Shown here: piece by piece, positions 1 to 7,211 of the stretch | Numbering within the stretch: the stretch's first letter is position 1 | Layout: every line of letters begins with the position of its first letter | Origin: Streptomyces sp. AC558_RSS880 | GTDB lineage: Bacteria > Actinomycetota > Actinomycetes > Streptomycetales > Streptomycetaceae | DNA length: 64,000 nucleotides | Reading direction: 5' to 3' | Assembly: GCF_019049255.1 (NCBI RefSeq) | Contig: NZ_JAGMUJ010000007.1 | Span: 186,001-250,000 of the forward strand | Translations under genes and position numbers: made by a program | Notes under the pieces: model-generated | The model's input: only the letters and a program-made list of their open reading frames with translations | Told to the model about the DNA's origin: nothing | Database searches by the model: none

Positions 1-1057
1 TCCGGGTCGCCTCGACGACGAGCCGTCCGCCCGCGTTGACCGTGGCGCCGGTGACGGTGTCGCCGACGGTGACGTCCACGGGCACGGACTCGCCGGTCAG
101 CATGGACGCGTCCACGGCGGAGGAGCCCTCGAGGACCGTGCCGTCGGTGGCGATCTTCTCCCCGGGCCGTACGACGAACCGGTCGCCCACGGCCAGCCGC
201 TCCGCCGGGATCCGCACCTCGCGCCCGCCCACCCGTCTCCCACCACCGCCCTCAACCGAGAGCGCTTCGCGCTCGCCCTCCTCGTATCGCAGTACGGCCA
301 CGTCCTTGGCGCCCAGCTCCATCAGCGCCCGCAGGGCCGCTCCCGCGCGGCGCTTGGAGCGGGCCTCGAGGTAGCGGCCGAGCAGGATGAAGGCGGTGAC
401 GCCGGCGGCGACCTCCAGGTAGATGGTGGAGGCGCCGTCGGTGCGCGAGACGGTGAGCTCGAAGGGGTGCCGCATGCCGGGCATGCCCGCGTCGCCGAGG
501 AACAGCGCCCACAGGGACCAGCCGAACGCGGCGAGCGTGCCGACGGAGACCAGCGTGTCCATGGTGGCCGCGCCGTGCCGGAGGTTGGTCCAGGCGGCCC
601 GGTGGAAGGGGGCGGCGCCCCAGACCACGACGGGTGCGGCGAGGGTGAGCGAGAGCCACTGCCAGTTGTCGAACTGCAGGGGCGGGATCATCGCCAGGAG
701 GACGACGGGGAGGGCGAGGAGCGCGGAGCCGGTGAGGCGCCGTCGCAGGACGGCGAGTTCGGGGTCGGCCTGCGTGTCGGGGCCCTCCTCGGTCACCTCC
801 CGCACAGGCTCCTCGGCGGTGTAGCCGGTCCGCACCACCGTGGTGATCAGGTCGGCGACCTCGGTGCCTGGCGGGTAGGTGATCCGGGCCTTCTCCGTCG
901 CGTAGTTCACCGTGGCGGTGACGCCGTCCATGCGGTTGAGCTTCTTCTCGACGCGGGCCGCGCAGGAGGCGCAGGTCATCCCGCCGATGAGCAGCTCGAC
1001 CTCCGAGAGGGCCGGCTGTCCGGCGGCCGGTGCCTCGGTGGCGGTGGTGCTGGTCAT
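1..1057 (-). CDS. copA: Copper-exporting P1B-type ATPase, C-terminal part outside window
   Basis: Exports Cu(I) across the plasma membrane using ATP. About 352 N-terminal residues are visible; the frame runs off the left edge, so the phosphorylation (DKTG) and nucleotide-binding domains are not seen. An N-terminal heavy-metal domain carries MTCASC (Cys29 and Cys32), followed by hydrophobic membrane segments and the actuator loop with its TGES motif near the visible end. The ATG at 1057 is the start that keeps the whole metal-binding domain. It lies 128 bp downstream of copZ on the same strand with no CsoR-like site between, so the two are probably one operon read from the palindrome at about 1490. 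Family assignment is firm; copper rather than another metal is inferred from the partner copZ and the operator. Confidence 0.93.
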   Translation of the reverse strand, partial: MTSTTATEAPAAGQPALSEVELLIGGMTCASCAARVEKKLNRMDGVTATVNYATEKARITYPPGTEVADLITTVVRTGYTAEEPVREVTEEGPDTQADPELAVLRRRLTGSALLALPVVLLAMIPPLQFDNWQWLSLTLAAPVVVWGAAPFHRAAWTNLRHGAATMDTLVSVGTLAAFGWSLWALFLGDAGMPGMRHPFELTVSRTDGASTIYLEVAAGVTAFILLGRYLEARSKRRAGAALRALMELGAKDVAVLRYEEGEREALSVEGGGGRRVGGREVRIPAERLAVGDRFVVRPGEKIATDGTVLEGSSAVDASMLTGESVPVDVTVGDTVTGATVNAGGRLVVEATR

Positions 1058-1185
1058 GTCCGTACTCCAGGGACGTCCGGGGCTCCGAGGGCGTCCGGGG
1101 CTCCGGGGGCGGTGGCGTGCCGGGCCGCGGGGAACGGGTGGCCGCTGCGGCCCGGTTCACGCCGTGCGGAAGCGGGACTCCCGGT

Positions 1186-1425
1186 TCAGGCCTGGCCGGC
1201 CAGCTCGAAGCCGGCCTCGTCGACGGCGGCGCGGACGGCCTCCTCGTCGAGCGGGGCGGCGGAGACGACGGTCACCTCGCCGGAGGAGGCGACCGCCTGC
1301 ACCGAGCTGACGCCGGCGATCTGGGAGATCTCGCCGGAGACGGCGCCCTCGCAGTGCCCGCAGCTCATCCCGCTCACCTTGTAGACGGTGGTGACGGAGC
1401 CCTGGGTGTCGGTCTGGGAGGTCAT
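1186..1425 (-). CDS. copZ: Copper chaperone, heavy-metal-associated domain
   Basis: A 79-residue single-domain metallochaperone that binds Cu(I) through the pair in MSCGHC (about residues 20-25) and hands it to the CopA exporter. The protein has the length and beta-alpha-beta-beta-alpha pattern of CopZ/Atx1 proteins. The frame is open upstream to 1473, but the ATG at 1425 begins just before the conserved domain and leaves the CsoR-type palindrome outside the coding region, so I chose it. First gene of a likely copZ-copA operon, probably induced by copper through release of CsoR. Confidence 0.92.
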   Translation of the reverse strand: MTSQTDTQGSVTTVYKVSGMSCGHCEGAVSGEISQIAGVSSVQAVASSGEVTVVSAAPLDEEAVRAAVDEAGFELAGQA

Positions 1426-1484
1426 GTCGTTACTCCTCGTCGAGGCGTATGGGGGCGGTGTGGCCTTGGCCATGACTTCAGACT

Positions 1485-1501
1485 ATACCCCTAGGGGGTA
1501 T
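1485..1501. promoter_or_regulatory. CsoR-type copper operator upstream of copZ
   Basis: The sequence ATACCCCTAGGGGGTAT is a near-perfect palindrome rich in C/G runs flanked by AT, the form of CsoR operators known in Streptomyces and mycobacteria. It lies about 60 bp upstream of the copZ start and about 135 bp from the divergent dehydrogenase gene. No csoR gene is visible in the window. The site would repress copZ-copA when copper is low. Confidence 0.8.
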
Positions 1502-1634
1502 GAATCCAAGTCTGACGGCCGGGGCGGCGTCAGGCGGATCGAGGACACCCGCGACAAGAGGACACCCGCGACAAGGCGGGAGCCGGGGGATAGCGTTCCG
1601 CCGGAAGCGGCGATCACCGAAGGGCGGGACGGTC

Positions 1635-2681
1635 ATGCGGGCGGTGGTGTTCGAGCGGTACGGGGAACCGGCCGAGGTGCGGGAGGTCACGGACCCGGAG
1701 CCGGCGGAGCACGGGGTGGTGGTCCGCGTCGAGGCCACCGGCCTGTGCCGCAGCGACTGGCACGGCTGGCAGGGCCACGACCCGGACATCGCCCTGCCGC
1801 ACGTCCCCGGCCACGAACTCGCCGGAACGGTCGAGGCCGTCGGCGCCCGGGTCACCGGCTGGCGCGCCGGGGACCGGGTCACCGTCCCCTTCGTCTGCGC
1901 CTGCGGAACCTGCCCCGCCTGCGCGGCCGGCGACCAGCAGGTGTGCGAACGCCAGACCCAGCCCGGCTTCACGCACTGGGGCTCCTTCGCCCAGTACGTG
2001 GCGCTGGACCACGCCGACGTGAACCTCGTCGCCGTCCCCGACGGGATGTCCTTCGCGACGGCCGCCTCGCTCGGCTGCCGCTTCGCCACGGCCTACCGCG
2101 CGGTGGTGCAGCGGGGCCGGGTGGCGGCGGGGGAGTGGGTGGCCGTGCACGGCTGCGGCGGGGTGGGGCTGTCGGCGGTGATGATCGCCGCGGCGGCCGG
2201 CGCGCGCGTCGTCGCCGTCGACGTGTCCCCGGGGGCCCTCGACCTGGCGCGGCGGTTCGGCGCGGCGGAGTGCGTGGACGCGGCGGCCGTACCGGACCCC
2301 GCCGGGGCGGTCCGCGACCTCACCGGCGGCGGCGCCCACCTCTCCCTGGACGCCCTCGGCGCACCCGCCACCTGCGCCGCCTCGGTCGACGGCCTGCGCC
2401 GCCGGGGCCGCCACGTCCAGGTCGGCCTGCTGCCCTCACCGACGGGCACCACGCCCGTCCCCATGGCCCGGGCCATCGCCCTCGAACTCGAACTCCTCGG
2501 CAGCCACGGCATGGCCGCGCACGCCTATCCCCCGATGCTGGAACTGGTCCGGGCCGGTGTGCTCCGCCCCGATCTGCTGGTGACCTCCACCATCGCCCTG
2601 GACGCCGCCCCGTCCGCCCTCGCGGCCATGGGCGGGGCGGCGGCGGGGGCGGGCGTGACCGTCATCGAGCCCTGGAGCTGA
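1635..2681 (+). CDS. Zinc-dependent alcohol dehydrogenase (MDR family)
   Basis: A 348-residue medium-chain dehydrogenase. The N-terminal GroES-like domain has the catalytic-zinc Cys in [10 protein letters not shown] and the GHE motif in [13 protein letters not shown]; a structural-zinc cluster follows as [17 protein letters not shown]. The Rossmann fold starts at [11 protein letters not shown], with an acidic residue after the next strand (VVAVDVS) that favours NAD(H) over NADP(H). The ATG at 1635 was chosen over upstream in-frame codons because the canonical N-terminus MRAVVFE begins there, behind a G-rich ribosome-binding site. It is transcribed away from the copper genes. The substrate cannot be told from sequence; broad alcohol/aldehyde use is typical of the subfamily. 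Confidence 0.9.
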   Translation: MRAVVFERYGEPAEVREVTDPEPAEHGVVVRVEATGLCRSDWHGWQGHDPDIALPHVPGHELAGTVEAVGARVTGWRAGDRVTVPFVCACGTCPACAAGDQQVCERQTQPGFTHWGSFAQYVALDHADVNLVAVPDGMSFATAASLGCRFATAYRAVVQRGRVAAGEWVAVHGCGGVGLSAVMIAAAAGARVVAVDVSPGALDLARRFGAAECVDAAAVPDPAGAVRDLTGGGAHLSLDALGAPATCAASVDGLRRRGRHVQVGLLPSPTGTTPVPMARAIALELELLGSHGMAAHAYPPMLELVRAGVLRPDLLVTSTIALDAAPSALAAMGGAAAGAGVTVIEPWS

Positions 2682-2711
2682 CCGGGACCCCGGCCGGAAG
2701 GGCGACGGGGG

Positions 2712-2912
2712 TCAGCCGCCCCCGCGGCCCCGGTTGCCCGGACGGGAGGCGACCCACGCCCGGATGGTGTCGGCGTACCAGTAGGGCTTGCCCGCCTCCA
2801 CGTGGTCGGGCGGGGGCAGCAGGCCGTGCTTGCGATAGGAGCGGACGGTGTCCGGCTGCACCTTGATGTGGGCCGCGATGTCCTTGTAGGACCACAGCGA
2901 TCGGTCGGTCAT
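2712..2912 (-). CDS. Small helix-turn-helix protein (MerR/excisionase-like)
   Basis: A 66-residue protein that is almost entirely one winged-HTH of the excisionase/MerR N-terminal type: WSYKDIAAHIKVQPDTVRSY, then GLLPPPDHVEAGKPYWYADTIRAW. The ATG at 2912 is preceded on its own strand by a good GGGGAGG ribosome-binding site. It is convergent with the alcohol dehydrogenase and divergent from the inositol gene fossils. Such proteins act as DNA-binding regulators or recombination directionality factors. No integrase is near, so a chromosomal regulator is likelier. The target is unknown. Confidence 0.75.
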   Translation of the reverse strand: MTDRSLWSYKDIAAHIKVQPDTVRSYRKHGLLPPPDHVEAGKPYWYADTIRAWVASRPGNRGRGGG

Positions 2913-3101
2913 GGTGGCACCTCCCCGCGCACACCGCGGCGACGGCCGGGGGCGACCGTCAGGGGGAACCGGGCGTGCGCTGGTGATCAGACATGCGTTG
3001 TGCCCGGTGAACGAGGCCCGTCGGCGGCGGGGCAGGGGTTGTGCGCCGAGTGTGACGGAAGGCCCGCGCACGTGTGACGTCCGTGACCGCACGGGAGTGT
3101 C

Positions 3102-3119
3102 TGTGACAGGGATGTCACA
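3102..3119. promoter_or_regulatory. Palindrome TGTGACA-N4-TGTCACA, candidate operator
   Basis: Perfect 7-bp inverted repeat with a 4-bp spacer, 102 bp upstream of a -35-like box and about 175 bp upstream of the iolC remnant. It has the form of a dimeric regulator site (GntR or CRP/FNR families bind related sequences). The regulator is not identified. Confidence 0.4.
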
Positions 3120-3205
3120 CAGGCGCACACCGGTCCGTCGGCGGGGCGCGTGGACTTCCCCCGCGGACACGGGTCCGGGCAAGCCTCGACAAAGTCTCGT
3201 CCGAA

Positions 3206-3250
3206 TGTCCGGACAAAACATTGACAGGGCTTCACGCCCGGAGCTAGAAC
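3206..3250 (+). promoter_or_regulatory. Vegetative-type promoter with overlapping palindrome, upstream of iolC remnant
   Basis: TTGACA at 3221-3226 and TAGAAC at 3245-3250 are separated by 18 bp, a good housekeeping-sigma promoter for Streptomyces. Just upstream, TGTCCGGACA (3206-3215) is a perfect 10-bp palindrome that could be an operator. It would have driven the iol genes and may still contribute to mmsA expression. Confidence 0.55.
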
Positions 3251-3293
3251 CGGGGAGGACCACACGGACGTGGAGCCGTACGAAGGGGACGCG

Positions 3294-3560
3294 ATGGCGT
3301 ACGACGTGATCACCACGGGGCGGATCGGAGCGGACCTCCACCCGCTCCGGACGGGCGTACCGCTGCCACGGGTCACGTCCTTCGGCACGTTCCCCGGCGG
3401 CTCGCTCCGCCACGGCCCGCCGGCCGGCCGGGACCCGGAGAAGACCGTGCGGCGCGCCGACGCCGCCGGGGCCGTCGCCGCCTCCCGCCCGGAGTGCCCC
3501 TCCGCGATGCCCGCCCCCGACGGGATCGACGCGGCGCTCGCCGCGGGAGCCGTCACATGA
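3294..3560 (+). pseudogene. iolC: iolC (5-dehydro-2-deoxygluconokinase) with most of the gene deleted
   Basis: The 88-residue frame joins both ends of a PfkB-family IolC of roughly 320 residues. The first 36 residues (MAYDVITTGRIGADL, then PLRTGVPLPRVTSFG and GGS) match the conserved IolC N-terminus. From there it jumps to a C-terminal piece (EKTVRRADAAGAVAASRPEC, then SAMPAPDG) that in intact proteins follows the GDAFGGALCHG region. The ATP-binding and catalytic segments are missing, so it cannot be a kinase. The junction lies at a Gly-Gly-Ser/Ala stretch present at both deletion ends, consistent with recombination at a short repeat. Start ATG 3294 has GAAGGGGAC upstream; the frame is also open from 3270. 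Family match is from memory but the two-ended fit is strong. Confidence 0.8.
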
Positions 3561-3628
3561 CCGACCCGTACGTCCCCCGGGGCGCCACCACCGGCACCCC
3601 GGCACCGATCGCCTCCGGCGCGGAAGGC
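3557..3628 (+). pseudogene. N-terminal fragment of an iolB-like gene
   Basis: ATG 3557 overlaps the iolC-remnant stop as ATGA, as in intact iolC-iolB operons. The first residues, MTDPYVPRG followed by a Gly/Ala/Pro segment to about residue 24, resemble the start of 5-deoxyglucuronate isomerase IolB; the rest of the frame (to 3874) shows no IolB sequence. I read this as a second truncated gene. The match is short, so this rests partly on gene order. Confidence 0.4.
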
Positions 3629-3888
3629 CGCATCGCTTTGGCAGGAGCGAAGAGCGAGCGACGACTCCCCGCCCGCCGCGGCCCCGCGCCGGAGGTCCCG
3701 CCGAAGTGTCATGTGTCCACTCGGGGACCCGAACGGCCGACACTGTGTCGGGCCCGCCCGAGGCCCCGCGGCTGGTGGGATGTATCCGTGGCCAAAGCCG
3801 CGGCGCGTCCGCCCGCGGCCGGGCCGCACGAGCTGTACGAACGGCACGTCTCCACCCGTCGCCGCCATCTGTGAAGGAGTTCTCGGTC

Positions 3889-5391
3889 ATGACGAAGATC
3901 GTCAACCACTGGATCGGCGGCAAGACCGCCGAAGGCGCCTCGGGTACCTACGGCCCGGTGACGGACCCGGCGACCGGCGAGGTCACCACGAAGGTCGCGT
4001 TCGCGTCCGTCGAGGAGGTCGACGCCGCGGTCGCCGCCGCCAAGGAGGCGTACCTGAGCTGGGGCCAGTCCTCCCTGGCCACCCGCACCACCATCCTCTT
4101 CAGGTTCCGCGCGCTGCTCGACGCCCACCGCGACGAGATCGCCGGGCTGATCACCGCCGAGCACGGCAAGGTGCACTCCGACGCGCTCGGCGAGGTGGCG
4201 CGCGGCCTGGAGATCGTCGACCTGGCCTGCGGGATCAGCGTGCAGCTGAAGGGCGAGCTGTCCACGCAGGTCGCCAGCCGCGTCGACGTGTCGTCCATCC
4301 GCCAGCCGCTGGGCGTCGTCGCCGGCATCACGCCGTTCAACTTCCCGGCGATGGTGCCGATGTGGATGTTCCCCCTCGCCATCGCCTGCGGCAACACCTT
4401 CGTCCTGAAGCCGTCCGAGAAGGACCCGTCCGCCTCGATCCGCCTCGCCGAACTCCTCTCGGAGGCCGGACTCCCCGACGGCGTGTTCAACGTCGTCCAC
4501 GGCGACAAGGTGGCGGTCGACCGCCTCCTCGCCCACCCCGACGTCAAGGCGGTCTCCTTCGTCGGCTCCACCCCGATCGCCCGCTACATCCACACCACCG
4601 CCTCGGCGAACGGCAAGCGCGTCCAGGCCCTCGGCGGCGCCAAGAACCACATGCTGGTCCTCCCCGACGCCGACCTCGACGCGGCGGCCGACGCGGCCGT
4701 CTCCGCGGCCTACGGCTCGGCGGGCGAGCGCTGCATGGCGATCTCCGCGGTCGTCGCCGTCGGCGCGATCGGCGACACGCTGGTGGAGAAGATCCGCGAG
4801 CGCGCCGAGAAGATCAAGATCGGCCCCGGCAACGACCCCACCTCCGAGATGGGCCCGCTGATCACCAAGGTCCACCGCGACAAGGTGGCGTCGTACGTCA
4901 CCAACGCGGCGAGCGAGGGCGCCGAGGTCGTCCTGGACGGCACCGGCTACACCGTCGACGGCCACGAGAACGGCCACTGGATCGGCATCTCCCTCCTCGA
5001 CAAGGTGCCGACGTCAGCCGCGGCCTACCAGGACGAGATCTTCGGCCCCGTCCTGTGCGTCCTGCGCACGGAGACCTACGAAGAGGCCCTGGACCTCATC
5101 AACTCCTCCCCGTTCGGCAACGGCACCGCGATCTTCACCCGCGACGGCGGCGCCGCCCGCCGCTTCCAGCTGGAGGTCGAGGCCGGCATGGTCGGCGTGA
5201 ACGTCCCGATCCCGGTCCCCGTCGGCTACCACTCCTTCGGCGGCTGGAAGGACTCCCTCTTCGGCGACCACCACATCTACGGCAACGACGGCACGCACTT
5301 CTACACCCGCGGCAAGGTCGTCACCACCCGCTGGCCCGACCCGGCGGACGCCCCCACCGGCGTCGACCTGGGCTTCCCGCGCAACCACTGA
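3889..5391 (+). CDS. mmsA: CoA-acylating methylmalonate-semialdehyde dehydrogenase
   Basis: Converts methylmalonate semialdehyde (valine catabolism) and malonate semialdehyde (inositol catabolism) to propionyl-CoA or acetyl-CoA with NAD+ and CoA. The 500-residue length is typical. The N-terminus MTKIVNHWIGGK, the TPFNFPAMVPMWMFP motif and the catalytic Cys in AGERCMAIS are all present, as is the C-terminal GGWKDSLFGD typical of the family. GAAGGAG sits at 3872-3878, ideal for ATG 3889. It follows the iolC/iolB fossils, so it is probably the last intact member of an iol operon, retained because valine degradation also needs it. A strong terminator follows. Confidence 0.95.
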   Translation: MTKIVNHWIGGKTAEGASGTYGPVTDPATGEVTTKVAFASVEEVDAAVAAAKEAYLSWGQSSLATRTTILFRFRALLDAHRDEIAGLITAEHGKVHSDALGEVARGLEIVDLACGISVQLKGELSTQVASRVDVSSIRQPLGVVAGITPFNFPAMVPMWMFPLAIACGNTFVLKPSEKDPSASIRLAELLSEAGLPDGVFNVVHGDKVAVDRLLAHPDVKAVSFVGSTPIARYIHTTASANGKRVQALGGAKNHMLVLPDADLDAAADAAVSAAYGSAGERCMAISAVVAVGAIGDTLVEKIRERAEKIKIGPGNDPTSEMGPLITKVHRDKVASYVTNAASEGAEVVLDGTGYTVDGHENGHWIGISLLDKVPTSAAAYQDEIFGPVLCVLRTETYEEALDLINSSPFGNGTAIFTRDGGAARRFQLEVEAGMVGVNVPIPVPVGYHSFGGWKDSLFGDHHIYGNDGTHFYTRGKVVTTRWPDPADAPTGVDLGFPRNH

Positions 5392-5410
5392 GCGTCACCG
5401 AACACCCCCA

Positions 5411-5445
5411 GAGGCCGTCCGTCATGCGGGCGGCCTCATTTTTTT
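5411..5445 (+). terminator. Rho-independent terminator of mmsA
   Basis: GAGGCCGTCCG pairs with CGGGCGGCCTC (one G-U pair) around a 5-nt loop, followed by a run of seven T. It starts 20 bp after the mmsA stop. Confidence 0.9.
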
Positions 5446-5693
5446 GCGGGTTCCCCCTGCGGTTACCGCAGGAAGGCAAAGCCGCTTCATCAGTGCCCTG
5501 TTGTGTTCAGGTGGTCATTGACGAGGCCAGAAGGCAACGAATTCCGTAGGTGAAGGCCCATTGACGTCACGGTTTCCGTCGGATTCCATTCTGCGAAACC
5601 GGGAGCGGACACACGACGTACGACCTGATCCGCCGGAGGCGATAGCGCTCCCGGCCCTCACTTCTTGTCGCACGAGTCGATCGGAACCGCCGC

Positions 5694-7094
5694 ATGACCG
5701 ACACGCTCCGCCCCGCCGAGACCGCCGTCGCCCCGGCGGCCCCGGACAGCCCCCAGAAGCTCAAGCGCTCCATCGGGGTCGTCGGCGGCACACTCCTCAC
5801 CCTCTCGTGCGTGACACCGGCCTCGACGCTGTTCGTGGTCGTCCCCGACCTGCTCGGCTCCCTGGGCACCGCCACCGCCCTCACCATCGCCATCGGCTCG
5901 CTGCTCTGCGTCGCCGTGGCGTTCTGCTATTCGGAACTGGGCACCCTCGTCCCCAGCGCGGGCGGCGAATACGCGATGGTCTCCACGCTCGCCGGACGGC
6001 TGGCGGGCTGGCTGGTCTTCGTACTGTCCCTGCTGGTGGTGATGATCGTCCCGCCGGTGATCGCGATGGGCACGGCCGACTACCTCGAACCGATCGTGCG
6101 CCTAGACCCGTCCCTGGCGGGCGCCGCCGTCATGCTGCTCGCCACCCTCGCCGGCCTGCTGGACCTGCGCGCCAACGCCTGGATCACCGGCGTCTTCCTG
6201 GTCCTGGAGGTCGTCGCGGCGGCCGTGGTGGCGGTGCTGGGCTTCGCCCACAGCGAGCGCGGCCTCGGCAGCCTCGCCTCCATGGAGGTCGCCGGCGCCG
6301 ACGGCCGCCCGGACGCCGTGACCGCCCTGCTGGTCGTCTCCGGCCTCGCCATCGCCCTGTTCATCACCCAGGGCTTCGCCTCGGCCGTCTACCTCTCCGA
6401 GGAACTGGAGAACCCGCGCCGCAACGTCGCCCGCACGGTGCTGGCCACCCTCGGCATCTCCGCCGTCATCATCCTGGTGCCGGTCGTCGCCATCACCCTC
6501 GGCGCCTCCGACCTCGCCGAGCTGACCGGCGGCGACATCTCCGCCATGGTCACCGCCTGGTCCAACTCCGCCGTCGGCACCTTCGTCAGCCTCTGCGTGG
6601 CGCTCGCGATCGTCAACGCCGGCATCGTCATGGTCATCCAGAACTCGCGCGTCCTGTTCGCCTCCGCCCGCGACAGGGCCTGGCCCGAGCCGGTGAACGC
6701 CGTCTTCTCCCGGCTCGGCCGCTTCGGCTCCCCCTGGGTCGCCACCCTCGCGGTCGGCATCCCCGGCGCGGCCCTGTGCTTCGTGAACCTGGACACCCTG
6801 TACGGGGTCACGGGCGTCTCCGTCACTGGCATGTACCTGCTCGTCGCCGTCGCCGCCCTGCTCTCCCGCCGCGGCGTCCACCGCCACGCCCGCGCCTGGC
6901 GCATGCCGCTGTGGCCCGCCGTACCGGCCCTCCTGATCGTGGTCCTGGGCTACGTCCTCACCCGGCAGGAGCCGGGCCACCTCCTGTGGACCGGCGGCAT
7001 CATGGCGGTGGCCACCTCCTACTGGGTCCTCTACCTCCGCCCGCGCGCCACCACCCGCTGGCTGGTGACCCTGCCGGAGGACGCCCGGTCCTGA
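5694..7094 (+). CDS. APC-family amino acid/polyamine permease
   Basis: A 466-residue integral membrane transporter with about 12 hydrophobic segments and the APC N-terminal signature (residues 25-50, KRSIGVVGGTLLTLSCVTPA). A conserved mid-protein SEELENPRRN loop follows TM6. It probably imports an amino acid or polyamine by proton symport; the substrate is not visible. Upstream (5446-5693) there is no gene, only the tail of the mmsA terminator and a presumed promoter. The ribosome-binding site before ATG 5694 is weak (CGGAACC), but this start keeps the short cytoplasmic N-tail typical of the family. The next gene is on the same strand 117 bp on and seems independent. Confidence 0.88.
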   Translation: MTDTLRPAETAVAPAAPDSPQKLKRSIGVVGGTLLTLSCVTPASTLFVVVPDLLGSLGTATALTIAIGSLLCVAVAFCYSELGTLVPSAGGEYAMVSTLAGRLAGWLVFVLSLLVVMIVPPVIAMGTADYLEPIVRLDPSLAGAAVMLLATLAGLLDLRANAWITGVFLVLEVVAAAVVAVLGFAHSERGLGSLASMEVAGADGRPDAVTALLVVSGLAIALFITQGFASAVYLSEELENPRRNVARTVLATLGISAVIILVPVVAITLGASDLAELTGGDISAMVTAWSNSAVGTFVSLCVALAIVNAGIVMVIQNSRVLFASARDRAWPEPVNAVFSRLGRFGSPWVATLAVGIPGAALCFVNLDTLYGVTGVSVTGMYLLVAVAALLSRRGVHRHARAWRMPLWPAVPALLIVVLGYVLTRQEPGHLLWTGGIMAVATSYWVLYLRPRATTRWLVTLPEDARS

Positions 7095-7211
7095 ACCGCC
7101 GGTGTACCGCGGACGCGGTAGGCGGGGGGGTCGCCGTACGCCCCCGGGAGGTCCCCGGGTTCGGTCTCCAGTCGACATCTGCCCGACAGGTTCGCCCCGT
7201 ACCGTTGACGC

